From CBDUVZ01 sp965370805 (lineage in GTDB: Bacteria > Hydrothermota > Tepidihabitantia > Tepidihabitantales > Tepidihabitantaceae): a DNA stretch of 36,419 nt. The notes beneath the pieces are model-generated. The model did not search any database and was not told where the DNA came from. It was given only the letters and a program-made list of their open reading frames with translations. The position numbers were made by a program, and so were the translations under genes. Of the stretch, positions 7,282 through 15,112 are shown piece by piece. The stretch is from positions 1-36,419 of the forward strand of contig CBDUVZ010000014.1 of the NCBI GenBank assembly GCA_965370805.1, read 5' to 3'. Within the stretch, counting starts at the first letter, position 1. Every line of letters starts with the position of its first letter.

Positions 7282-9879
7282 ATGAACATGGATAGATTGA
7301 CTGAGAAGGCACAGGAAGCGGTCGTTCAGGCCCAATCGAGCTTGTCGCGGTTTGAGCATAACGAGCTTGACGCCGAGCATATCCTGCTCGCGCTGCTGGA
7401 GCAGACCGAGGGCCTGGTGCCGCAGGTGCTCCGGAAAGCCGGTGCTGACCCGGCCCAGGTTCTCGAACATACCAGGGCCGCACTGAATGACCGGCCGAAG
7501 GTGTCGGGCGGCGGCGCCGGCCAGGCGTACATGTCCGCCCGCGCGCGTCAGGTCCTGGATGACGCGGAGAAGGAAGCCCGCAAGTTCAAGGATGAGTTTG
7601 TTTCAACCGAGCATCTGCTCCTGGCAATTCTCGATTTGAAGGACGGCGACGCGCCGAAAATATTCAAGCAGTTCGGCATCAACCGGAGCAGCGTGCTGAC
7701 CGCGTTGAAGGCGATTCGGGGCAGCCAGCGCGTGACCGACCAGTCCGCCGAGCAGCAGTATCAGCCGCTGGAGAAGTACGGCCGGGACATTACGAAGCTG
7801 GCGAAGGATGGGAAGTTGGACCCGGTCATCGGCCGGGATGATGAAATCCGGCGGGTGATGCAGGTTCTTTCCCGGCGCACCAAGAACAACCCGGTCCTGA
7901 TTGGCGAAGCGGGCGTGGGCAAGACCGCGATTGTCGAAGGTCTGGCCCAACGTATCATCCGCGGCGACGTACCCGAAAGCCTGAAGGGCAGGCAGGTTGT
8001 TGCCCTGGATATGGGTGCCCTGGTTGCCGGCGCGAAGTACCGGGGTGAGTTCGAGAGCCGGTTGAAAGCGGTGCTGAAGGAAGTGGCGGCTTCGGATGGC
8101 GGAATTATCCTGTTCCTCGACGAGTTGCACACGGTCGTCGGCGCGGGCAAGGCCGAAGGTGCGGTCGATGCCGGCAATCTGCTGAAGCCGATGCTGGCGC
8201 GCGGCGAGTTGCGGACAATCGGGGCGACGACGCTTGACGAGTACCGGCAGTACGTGGAAAAGGACAAGGCGCTGGAGCGGAGGTTCCAGCCGGTTCTCGT
8301 TGACCAGCCGACGGTCGAGGAGACGATTTCGATTCTGCGCGGGCTGAAGGAACGGTACGAAGTGCACCACGGGGTGCAGATCATGGACGCGGCGCTGGTG
8401 TCCGCGGCAATGCTGGCCGACCGGTACATCTCGGGCCGATTCATGCCGGACAAGGCGATTGACCTGGTTGACGAAGCCGCAGCCAAACTCAAAATGGAGA
8501 TTACGTCCAAGCCGGTGGCGTTTGACGACGTGGACCGGAAGCTGATGCAGCTTGAGATGGAGGCGCTCTCCCTGAAACGGGAGAAGGACGAGGCCTCGAA
8601 GCAGCGCCGGTCTGATATCGAGCGGGAGACGGCGAACCTCAAGGAGGAGCAGGCGCGGTTGACGAGCCAGTGGGAGGGCGAACGCAAGGAGGTCCGCGCC
8701 CGGGCGAAGCTGAAAGAGGAAATCGAGAAGGTCGGGCTCGAAATCGAGGAAGCGAAACGCAAGTATGACCTGAACCGGGCAGCGGAGCTGGAGTACGACC
8801 GACTGGCCGGGCTGAAGAAGCAGTTGGTCGAGTTCGAGGAGAAGAGCCGGAAGCACCGGCTGCTGCGCGAGCAGGTAACCGAGGAGGATATCGCGGACGT
8901 GGTCGCCAAGTGGACCGGGATTCCACTGCGGAACCTGCTTGAGTCGGAACGGGAGAAGCTGCTGCGGCTGGAGGAGGAAATCCACCAGCGGGTCGTCGGC
9001 CAGGATGAAGCGGTGGCCGCAGTTGCCAACGCAATCCGGCGTTCGCGTTCCGGAATCGGTGACCGGCAGCGCCCGAACGGCAGTTTCATCTTCCTCGGGC
9101 CGACCGGGGTGGGCAAGACCGAACTGGCCAAGACCCTGGCCGCAATCCTGTTCGACACCGAAGATGCAATTGTCCGGATTGACATGTCCGAGTACATGGA
9201 GCGGCACGCGGTTTCGCGGCTGATTGGCGCGCCGCCCGGGTACGTCGGGTTCGAGGAAGGCGGACAGTTGACCGAAGCGATCCGGCGCCGACCCTACCGG
9301 GTGGTGCTGCTCGACGAGATTGAGAAGGCCCACCGCGACGTCTTCAATATCCTGCTCCAGATTCTGGACGAGGGCCGGCTGACCGACAGCCACGGCCGGA
9401 CCGTGGATTTCAGGAATACAATTATCATCATGACTTCGAACCTGGGAACCGAGTTGTTTACGGCACACAAGTCTCCTGATTCCGTTCAGGGTGATGCTGC
9501 GCCTCGCGTTGACCGCGACGAGTTGATGGGACTCCTGCGGCGAAACTTCCGTCCCGAGTTCCTGAACCGGGTGGACGAAATCGTGGTTTTCGACCCGCTC
9601 ACGAAGCAGGACCTGAGGAAAGTGGTTGATATCCAGTTGGGTCGTCTGAAAAAGCTGTTGACAGAGGAGGGAATTGAGCTTATAATCACAGCAGATGTGG
9701 AGGACAAGCTCGCGGAGGATGGTTACAGTCCTGACTTTGGAGCAAGACCTCTTAAGCGCACAATTCAGCGAGTGCTTGAGAATCCGCTCGCTCGGCTGAT
9801 TCTCGAACAAAGCCCGAAACGGGTACTTGTATCAGTAGCTGAAAAGGAAGTCAAACTGACACCCGGTGGTGAGCAGTAA
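7282..9879 (+). CDS. clpB: ATP-dependent disaggregase ClpB
   Basis: Hexameric AAA+ chaperone that, with DnaK/DnaJ/GrpE, pulls polypeptides out of aggregates in the cytoplasm. The start at 7282 ('MNMDRLTEKAQEAV') matches the family start; a longer reading to 7144 adds 46 atypical residues. No strong ribosome site precedes it. The product is 865 residues, close to the usual ~860. Domains: Clp N-domain (~1-150), first ATPase with GEAGVGKT (~208) and LFLDELHT (~277), the coiled-coil middle domain (~420-533) that separates ClpB from ClpA/ClpX, and second ATPase with GPTGVGKT (~606) and LLDEIEKAH (~676). The gene is single and followed by a good terminator. The hexamer tract lies upstream. Confidence 0.97.
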   Translation: MNMDRLTEKAQEAVVQAQSSLSRFEHNELDAEHILLALLEQTEGLVPQVLRKAGADPAQVLEHTRAALNDRPKVSGGGAGQAYMSARARQVLDDAEKEARKFKDEFVSTEHLLLAILDLKDGDAPKIFKQFGINRSSVLTALKAIRGSQRVTDQSAEQQYQPLEKYGRDITKLAKDGKLDPVIGRDDEIRRVMQVLSRRTKNNPVLIGEAGVGKTAIVEGLAQRIIRGDVPESLKGRQVVALDMGALVAGAKYRGEFESRLKAVLKEVAASDGGIILFLDELHTVVGAGKAEGAVDAGNLLKPMLARGELRTIGATTLDEYRQYVEKDKALERRFQPVLVDQPTVEETISILRGLKERYEVHHGVQIMDAALVSAAMLADRYISGRFMPDKAIDLVDEAAAKLKMEITSKPVAFDDVDRKLMQLEMEALSLKREKDEASKQRRSDIERETANLKEEQARLTSQWEGERKEVRARAKLKEEIEKVGLEIEEAKRKYDLNRAAELEYDRLAGLKKQLVEFEEKSRKHRLLREQVTEEDIADVVAKWTGIPLRNLLESEREKLLRLEEEIHQRVVGQDEAVAAVANAIRRSRSGIGDRQRPNGSFIFLGPTGVGKTELAKTLAAILFDTEDAIVRIDMSEYMERHAVSRLIGAPPGYVGFEEGGQLTEAIRRRPYRVVLLDEIEKAHRDVFNILLQILDEGRLTDSHGRTVDFRNTIIIMTSNLGTELFTAHKSPDSVQGDAAPRVDRDELMGLLRRNFRPEFLNRVDEIVVFDPLTKQDLRKVVDIQLGRLKKLLTEEGIELIITADVEDKLAEDGYSPDFGARPLKRTIQRVLENPLARLILEQSPKRVLVSVAEKEVKLTPGGEQ

Positions 9880-9895
9880 CAATTTACGGCAATTT

Positions 9896-9960
9896 GTCGG
9901 GAGCGGGTATCCCTCCTTCCCAACCCACCAAAAAAACCCCCTTGTTTCCCCGCTCCCGAC
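9896..9960. repeat. Perfect 12-bp inverted repeat after clpB
   Basis: GTCGGGAGCGGG (9896-9907) and its exact complement (9949-9960) enclose a 41-nt pyrimidine- and A-rich loop. It begins 17 nt after the clpB stop and precedes the T-tailed terminator. It may be an mRNA-protecting stem-loop or a repeat remnant. Confidence 0.55.
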
Positions 9961-9985
9961 GCCAACTTCGTGCCCGCACGGCCCT

Positions 9986-10008
9986 GAACCGCGCGGGCGG
10001 TTCTTTTT
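9986..10008 (+). terminator. Rho-independent terminator of clpB
   Basis: A 7-bp stem (GAACCGC paired with GCGGTTC), loop of four and TTTTT at 10004-10008. Confidence 0.75.
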
Positions 10009-10044
10009 GCCGAAAGCCTGAAGACAAAGCCAAAAGGCAGGATG

Positions 10045-10286
10045 AGAAAACCGCCAAGGCCGCCAAGAACGCCAAGGTTGAGAACCGGAGCGGAGAGAAT
10101 AAACACCAAGGCACCAAAAGCACCAAGGCAGAGTGCAGAATGCGGAACCGGGCCGGAGTAAACCACGGATGGACACGGATGAGCACGGAGAAGACAGAGG
10201 CGAAGACCGGAGCGGGAAGTGCAATCCGAAGGCTGAATGCGGAAGGCGTCTAGCTTCTAGCGTCGGGCGTCAAGCGTCTGGCGTGT
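10045..10286. repeat. Word-repeat island A (9-mer, 8/9-mer, 10-mer and 7-mer blocks)
   Basis: Block P: three 9-nt units ACCGCCAAG, GCCGCCAAG, AACGCCAAG (10050-10076). Block Q: CACCAAGG-type units of 8-9 nt (10104-10128). Block R: three aligned 10-nt units such as AACCACGGAT (10161-10190). Last comes an ACGC-family heptamer tract in reverse sense (10245-10286), which contains the stop codon of glyQ. The same blocks P, Q and R, in the same order, occur on the other strand at 36283-36383. Confidence 0.75.
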
Positions 10287-11139
10287 CGGCTTTTTTCAGG
10301 TAGGTGGTGGCGGTCAGGCGGGCAAGTTTTCTCACCCGGGCGATGTATTTCTGCCGTTCTGACACGCTGATTGAGCCGCGGGCTTCGAGCAGGTTGAAGT
10401 AGTGCGAGCATTTGATGACATGGTCGTATCCGGGGTAGACCAGCCCGAGTTTCAGGAGCCGCCGGGCTTCTGATTCGAACTTGTCGAACAGCTCCCGATA
10501 GACGGCGATGTCCGCTTCGTCGAAGTTGAACGCACTCCATTCTTCTTCGTTCTGGCGGTAGATGTCACCCCAGGTCAGGGAGTCGTTCCAGCGGACGTCG
10601 AAGATGGAGTCTTTCTGCTGGACGAACATCGCAATCCGTTCGAGCCCGTAGGTGAGCTCGACCGGGATTACCTTGAGGTCGATACTGCCGCACTGCTGGA
10701 AGTAAGTGAACTGCGTTATCTCAATCCCGTTCAGGTCCACTTCCCAGCCCAGACCCCAGGCGCCGAGGGTCGGGGATTCCCAGTCGTCCTCGATGAAACG
10801 GACGTCGTTCTTCTTCAGGTCGATGCCGATGGCTTCCAGGCTTCTGAGGTAGCGGTCCTGGATGTCGGCCGGTGCTGGCTTGAGGATGACCTGCAGTTGC
10901 CAGAACTGCTGTACTCGAAGCGGGTTCCGGGCATAGCGGCCGTCGCGCGGGCGTCTTGACGGCTCGCAGTAGGCTACGTTCCACGGTCTGGCGTCGAGGA
11001 CGCGAATGAATGTGGCCGGATTGAAAGTGCCGGCGCCGACTTCGGAGTTGTACGGCGACAGAATCGCGCAGCCCCGGTCCGCCCAGTAGCCCTGGAGCCG
11101 GCTGATGATTTCCTGGAGCGAGAGGCCGGTTTCGCTCAT
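10270..11139 (-). CDS. glyQ: Glycine--tRNA ligase alpha subunit
   Basis: Class II aminoacyl-tRNA synthetase subunit that activates glycine and loads tRNA-Gly; it works as an alpha2beta2 enzyme with GlyS. The 289-residue product has the typical alpha-chain sequence: 'LSLQEIISRLQGYWADRGC', 'EVGAGTFNPATF', 'YCEPSRRPRDGRYA', 'QFWQLQVILKP', 'WEVDLNGIEITQFTYFQQ' and 'ELTYGLERIAMF'. The ATG at 11139 overlaps the TGA of the HD-domain gene by one base, which implies translational coupling; the GTG three bases before is less likely. No glyS gene is in the window, although it normally lies next to glyQ. The last residues and stop lie in a heptamer repeat, so the extreme C-terminus is repeat-derived. Confidence 0.97.
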   Translation of the reverse strand: MSETGLSLQEIISRLQGYWADRGCAILSPYNSEVGAGTFNPATFIRVLDARPWNVAYCEPSRRPRDGRYARNPLRVQQFWQLQVILKPAPADIQDRYLRSLEAIGIDLKKNDVRFIEDDWESPTLGAWGLGWEVDLNGIEITQFTYFQQCGSIDLKVIPVELTYGLERIAMFVQQKDSIFDVRWNDSLTWGDIYRQNEEEWSAFNFDEADIAVYRELFDKFESEARRLLKLGLVYPGYDHVIKCSHYFNLLEARGSISVSERQKYIARVRKLARLTATTYLKKADTPDA

Positions 11140-11684
11140 CACAGTCCCAGGTCGTCGGATACGCCCTGCATCGCCTCAAGGCAGACAGCGACGAACTCGT
11201 CGAGCGTGAGGCCGAGGACAGAGCAGGTGGCAATCTGGTCCCGGTCCGCGCCTGCGGCGAACCGTTTCTCTTTGTACCGGCGGAGGACGAAATCGGTATC
11301 CAGTCCGGCGAGTTTCCTATCCGGGTGCATCAGCGCCGCTGCGACGATGAGCCCGGTCAGCGGGTCGGCGGCATAGAGCGCTTTGTCCAGCTTGGACTCC
11401 ACCGGCGCGTTCCCGGCATGGGCTTTGACCGCCTGGGTGACTGCCGGTCCGACGCCTTTTGATTCGAGGATATCGGCCCCGACCAGCCCGTGCTTCCCGG
11501 GATCGTCTTTGGTCTGCTCGTAGTCGATGTCATGCACCAGACCGGCCAGGCCCCATTGCGCCTCATCACCGTCAAGACGCCGGGCCAGGGCGCGCAGGCA
11601 CGCCTCAGTGGCCAGCATGTGTTTCTGGAGATTGCGGTTCTTGACCATTGATTCGACCAAGACCCGGGCTTCATCGCGGTCCAA
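11139..11684 (-). CDS. HD-domain (HDIG-type) phosphohydrolase-like protein
   Basis: A 181-residue protein with an HD superfamily metal-binding pattern: His22 in 'NLQKHML', His51-Asp52 in 'LVHDIDYE', His65 in 'KHGLVGA' and His89 in 'VKAHAG'. Such proteins hydrolyse phosphate esters or nucleotides; the substrate here cannot be told. Start TTG at 11684 is supported by AGGAGG six bases upstream and by a consensus promoter. The gene is co-transcribed with glyQ (stop and start overlap). No signal peptide, so cytoplasmic. Confidence 0.85.
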   Translation of the reverse strand: MDRDEARVLVESMVKNRNLQKHMLATEACLRALARRLDGDEAQWGLAGLVHDIDYEQTKDDPGKHGLVGADILESKGVGPAVTQAVKAHAGNAPVESKLDKALYAADPLTGLIVAAALMHPDRKLAGLDTDFVLRRYKEKRFAAGADRDQIATCSVLGLTLDEFVAVCLEAMQGVSDDLGL

Positions 11685-11720
11685 GGGTTTCCTCCTGGTT
11701 CAGGGCTTTGTGACGGTCGA

Positions 11721-11748
11721 ATTATAGAACCGGGGGGGTTGCTGTCAA
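11721..11748 (-). promoter_or_regulatory. Consensus sigma70-type promoter for the HD-domain gene and glyQ
   Basis: Minus strand: a perfect TTGACA (11743-11748), 16-nt spacer and a perfect TATAAT (11721-11726), 36 nt before the TTG start. It stands back to back with the promoter at 11757-11784. Confidence 0.85.
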
Positions 11749-11756
11749 CCGTGCCA

Positions 11757-11784
11757 TTGACGAATCCCGGGGCACGGTTATACT
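11757..11784 (+). promoter_or_regulatory. Promoter of the DUF2007-like gene, probably giving a leaderless mRNA
   Basis: TTGACG (11757-11762), 16-nt spacer, TATACT (11779-11784). Only seven bases separate the -10 box from the ATG at 11792, so transcription should begin at or next to the start codon. Confidence 0.75.
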
Positions 11785-11791
11785 AAGCGTC

Positions 11792-12034
11792 ATGTCTTTG
11801 AAGAGTCTCTACCGTGCTCCGGACGAGTTCATGGCCAACTCGGTGAAAGACCTGCTTGAGCAGGACGGCATTCCGGCCATGATTCATTCTTTTCAGATCC
11901 CGGCTTATGACGGCATCGCGAAGATGATGCGACCGGACTGGGGTGAGGTCCTTGTTGAGGAATCGGACATGGACCGGGCCAGGGAACTGCTGGATGGGTT
12001 TCTGGCTGCCGGCGAAAACGGGTCGTCCGGGTGA
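11792..12034 (+). CDS. Small DUF2007-type protein (putative signal-transducing domain)
   Basis: 80 residues: 'MSLKSLYRAPDEFMANSVKDLLEQDGIPAMI ... WGEVLVEESDMDRARELLDGF'. The pattern is that of the DUF2007 fold: a start describing movement between subunits, a GI.A.V-like strand and a final 'V.V...D...A..LL' helix. The biochemical role of the family is not established. No ribosome site precedes the ATG, which fits a leaderless message from the promoter at 11757-11784. ppdK follows 77 nt later on the same strand and may share the transcript. Confidence 0.75.
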   Translation: MSLKSLYRAPDEFMANSVKDLLEQDGIPAMIHSFQIPAYDGIAKMMRPDWGEVLVEESDMDRARELLDGFLAAGENGSSG

Positions 12035-12111
12035 TGCGAGCGACAAGTCTGTAATTGACCTGACGTGCCCGTGATTTCCGCGGCGGCAGTCAGGATTGGA
12101 AGGGAGCCCAC

Positions 12112-14898
12112 GTGAGATCGGTTTACCGTTTCGGCGGCGGCAAGGCGGACGGCGCCGCCGGGATGAAGAATATCCTGGGCGGCAAGGGCGCGAACCTTGC
12201 CGAGATGACGAACATCGGCCTGCCGGTGCCGCCCGGCTTCACCATTTCGACAGCGGTCTGTATCCACTACATGAGAAGCGGGAAGCCGCCCCGGACGTTG
12301 AAGGCAGACGTGGACCGCGGTATCCGTTACGTCGAGCGGGCTATCGGCCGCCGGTTCGGTGACCCGCGGAACCCGCTGCTCCTTTCGGTGCGCTCCGGCG
12401 CGCGGGTTTCGATGCCCGGGATGATGGACACGGTACTGAACCTGGGGTTGAACGACAAGACGGTCGAAGGACTGGCCCAAACGAGCGGGGATGAACGGTT
12501 CGCCTGGGACTGCTATCGCCGGTTCGTGCAGACCTACGGCGACGTTGTGATGGGGCTGAGACCGGAAAGCGAGGATGAACGCGACCCGTTCGAAGTGGAA
12601 ATCGACCGGGTCAAGCGCCGGAGCCGGATTACGGACGATTCGGAACTGCGCGTCGATGACCTCAAGTCGCTGGTCAAGACTTTCAAGCAACTCATCCGGC
12701 AAAGAACGGGCAGGGCGTTTCCCGTGAATCCGGCCGGACAGCTTCGGGATGCGATTCTGGCCGTTTTTCGTTCCTGGAACAACGAACGCGCCGAAGTCTA
12801 CCGACGGCTGAACGGTATTCCCGACGACTGGGGTACGGCGGTGAATGTGATGGCGATGGTCTTCGGCAATATGGGCGAGGATGACGCCCCCGAGCGTGTC
12901 GGTTCCGCATCGGGCACCGGCGTGGCGTTTACCCGCAACCCGGCTACCGGTGAGAACCGGTTCTACGGCGAGTTCCTGATGAACGCCCAGGGCGAGGACG
13001 TCGTCGCCGGGGTCCGGACTCCCAGGCCGATTGACGAACTCAGCCGGGTCATGCCCCGCGTGTACCGGCAACTCGTCGATATCAGGAACCTGCTCGAATC
13101 CCACTACCGGGAGATGCAGGATATCGAGTTCACAATCGAGCGGGGGCGGCTGTTCATGCTCCAGACCCGCACCGGCAAGCGAACCGGTTTCGCGTCGGTG
13201 CGCATCGCCCTGGAGATGGTCGCCGAGGGACTGATTACGCGCGACGAGGCGTTGCTGCGGGTCGAGCCGGACGCAATCAGTCACCTGCTCCAACCGACGT
13301 TCGACCCGAAAGAAAAACAGAAAGCGGTTGCGGACAGGCGGTTGCTGGCGAAGGGCCTGCCTGCCGGACCGGGCGCGGCGACCGGGCGCGTTTTCTTCAC
13401 GGCGCGAGCCGTCGAAGCGGCCAGGGCGCGGAGCCCGCAACAGGACTGCATCCTGGTGCGCGAGGAAACCAGCCCGGAAGATATCAAGGGCATGCGGGCC
13501 GCGGCCGGCATTCTCACTGCGCGGGGGGGGGTGACAAGCCATGCGGCGCTGGTGGCCCGCCAGATGGGCAAAGTCTGCGTTGTCGGCTGCGCGGCAATCG
13601 GGGTTGACTACAAGCAGCGCGTGATGACTATCGCCGGACGGAAGTACAAGGAGGGCGACTCGATATCGCTCGACGGGTTCAGCGGCGAAGTGTACGAGGG
13701 GAGTATCGCAACCAGCCCTTCCGAAGTGGTCCGGGTGCTGGTCGACAAGACGCTTGCTCCCCGGGACGCGCCGGTGTACCGCCGATTCGCCCGCCTGATG
13801 AACTGGGCGGACAAGGTCCGCCGGCTCAAGGTCCGGGCGAATGCGGACCAGCCGGACCAGGCCGCCGCCGCGGTGGCGCTCGGGGCCCAGGGCATCGGGC
13901 TCTGCCGTACCGAGCACATGTTCTTCGGTGAGGGCCGGATCGACAAGTTCCGGGCGATGGTCCTGGCCGGAACCGAGAAGGAACGCCGGGCGGCCCTCAG
14001 GAAACTCCTGCCGCTCCAGCGGCGTGATTTCGAGGGCATCTTCCGCGAGATGGCCGGCCGGCCGGTCACAATCCGCACCCTCGACCCGCCGCTGCACGAG
14101 TTCCTGCCTCACGGCGACAAGGAAATCAGGGAGGCGGCGAAGGAACTGGGGGTGTCGGCGGACCTGCTCCGGCAACGCTCCCGGGAACTGAAGGAGATGA
14201 ACCCGATGCTCGGGCACCGGGGCTGCCGGCTCGGTATTTCGTTCCCGGAGATAACCGAGATGCAGGCCCGGGCGGTGTTCGAAGCGGCGTGCCGGGTGCG
14301 GAATAAGGGGATGCGGGTGAGACCGGAAGTGATGATTCCGCTCGTCGGCAGCGTCGCGGAACTGGCTCTGCAGCGGCGGATCGTCGAGCAGGTTGCCCGG
14401 GAGGTCTTCAAGAAGGAAGGCGTCAGGGTGCCGTATCTTGTCGGTACGATGATCGAGGTGCCGCGTGCGGCGCTGACTGCCGACGAAGTGGCAGGCAAGG
14501 CGGATTTCTTTTCGTTTGGCACCAATGACCTTACGCAGATGACCTACGGTTTTTCACGCGACGACGTCGGCGGGTTCCTGCCCGAGTATCTCAGGCTCGG
14601 CATCATGGCCCGGGACCCGTTTGCCGGTCTGGATGAGCGTGGAGTGGGCAGCCTGGTCAAGCTGGGCGTGCAACTCGGCCGGCAGACGAATCCCGGACTC
14701 AAGATCGGCATCTGCGGGGAACACGGTGGGGACCCGGATTCGGTCCGGTTCTTCCACCAGGCCGGGCTGGACTACGTCAGTTGTTCTCCGTTTCGCGTAC
14801 CGGTCGCGAGGCTTGCAGCCGCTCAGGCCGTCCTGAGAGAAAGAGACCTGAAAACCGACACGGGAATTTCACCGCCAAGACCGCCAAGACGGAAATGA
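12112..14898 (+). CDS. ppdK: Pyruvate, phosphate dikinase
   Basis: Interconverts pyruvate + ATP + Pi and phosphoenolpyruvate + AMP + PPi in the cytoplasm. GTG start at 12112 with a GGGAG site. The N-terminal nucleotide-binding part opens with 'GGGKADGAAGMKNILGGKGANLAEM' (split: FGGGKADG, then GGKGANLAEM). The central phospho-histidine motif GGVTSHAA has His at residue ~477. The C-terminal PEP domain has 'GTNDLTQMTYGFSRDD' and GICGEHGG with the catalytic Cys at ~868. At 928 residues it is somewhat longer than usual. The last ~16 residues, a basic proline-rich tail, are read out of repeat island B, which the gene runs into at 14850. A G9 run (13523-13531) lies in the codons just before the phospho-histidine motif. 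It is followed by pckA, another PEP enzyme. Confidence 0.96.
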   Translation: MRSVYRFGGGKADGAAGMKNILGGKGANLAEMTNIGLPVPPGFTISTAVCIHYMRSGKPPRTLKADVDRGIRYVERAIGRRFGDPRNPLLLSVRSGARVSMPGMMDTVLNLGLNDKTVEGLAQTSGDERFAWDCYRRFVQTYGDVVMGLRPESEDERDPFEVEIDRVKRRSRITDDSELRVDDLKSLVKTFKQLIRQRTGRAFPVNPAGQLRDAILAVFRSWNNERAEVYRRLNGIPDDWGTAVNVMAMVFGNMGEDDAPERVGSASGTGVAFTRNPATGENRFYGEFLMNAQGEDVVAGVRTPRPIDELSRVMPRVYRQLVDIRNLLESHYREMQDIEFTIERGRLFMLQTRTGKRTGFASVRIALEMVAEGLITRDEALLRVEPDAISHLLQPTFDPKEKQKAVADRRLLAKGLPAGPGAATGRVFFTARAVEAARARSPQQDCILVREETSPEDIKGMRAAAGILTARGGVTSHAALVARQMGKVCVVGCAAIGVDYKQRVMTIAGRKYKEGDSISLDGFSGEVYEGSIATSPSEVVRVLVDKTLAPRDAPVYRRFARLMNWADKVRRLKVRANADQPDQAAAAVALGAQGIGLCRTEHMFFGEGRIDKFRAMVLAGTEKERRAALRKLLPLQRRDFEGIFREMAGRPVTIRTLDPPLHEFLPHGDKEIREAAKELGVSADLLRQRSRELKEMNPMLGHRGCRLGISFPEITEMQARAVFEAACRVRNKGMRVRPEVMIPLVGSVAELALQRRIVEQVAREVFKKEGVRVPYLVGTMIEVPRAALTADEVAGKADFFSFGTNDLTQMTYGFSRDDVGGFLPEYLRLGIMARDPFAGLDERGVGSLVKLGVQLGRQTNPGLKIGICGEHGGDPDSVRFFHQAGLDYVSCSPFRVPVARLAAAQAVLRERDLKTDTGISPPRPPRRK

Positions 14899-15094
14899 CG
14901 AAGGTCCAAGTCAGAATGCAAAGTGCAAATCGCGGAAGCGGGCCGGAATGAACCACAGATGGACACAGATACGGACTCGGAAATGAGCCATTGGATGGCA
15001 CCCTTCGACAGGCTCAGGGCAGACTCTGCCTGCGGTATAACGCCTGACGCACAACGCATCATGCGTAGAGCGTTGTGCGTAGCGCGTCTCGCGT
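14850..15094. repeat. Word-repeat island B
   Basis: Its left edge is GAAAACCGACACGGGAAT (14850-14867), followed by 9-mer block P (ACCGCCAAG twice, 14871-14888). A block with GTCCAAGTCAGAATGC comes next, then two 10-mers of block R (AACCACAGAT, GGACACAGAT; 14951-14970), block S GAGCCATTGGATGGCACC (14985-15002), and the palindrome CCCTTCGACAGGCTCAGGG (15001-15019). An eight-unit heptamer tract (15039-15094) closes it. The left edge recurs at 35866-35889, and block S recurs in reverse at 36241-36258. The island supplies the C-terminus of ppdK and the leader of pckA. Confidence 0.75.
15047..15080. promoter_or_regulatory. Repeat-built hairpin in the pckA leader
   Basis: ACGCACAACGC (15047-15057) and its exact complement (15070-15080) form an 11-bp stem with a 12-nt loop. 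It arises because three ACGC heptamers are followed by five GCGT heptamers. It ends about 20 nt before the pckA ribosome site, so it could affect translation or mRNA stability. Confidence 0.5.
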
Positions 15095-15112
15095 AGTAGA
15101 GGGAGGAGACAG

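Noticed and set aside
7603..9810. Very long minus-strand frame across clpB (735 residues)
   Set aside because: It is antisense to the clearly conserved clpB and arises from GC-rich codon bias.
9894..10253. Plus-strand frame after clpB (119 residues)
   Set aside because: It reads through the terminator and repeat island A; peptides such as 'NHGWTRMSTEKTE' are typical false products of the 10-mer repeat.
10045..10286. CRISPR array
   Set aside because: The units are 7-10 nt, degenerate and directly joined, with no 25-40 nt repeats separated by unique spacers and no cas genes.
11905..14217. Long minus-strand frame across ppdK (770 residues)
   Set aside because: It is antisense to the conserved ppdK coding sequence and has no recognisable domains.
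15001..15045. Promoter with TATAAC near 15036 for pckA
   Set aside because: No acceptable -35 box lies 16-18 nt upstream, and the sequence is part of the repeat island.
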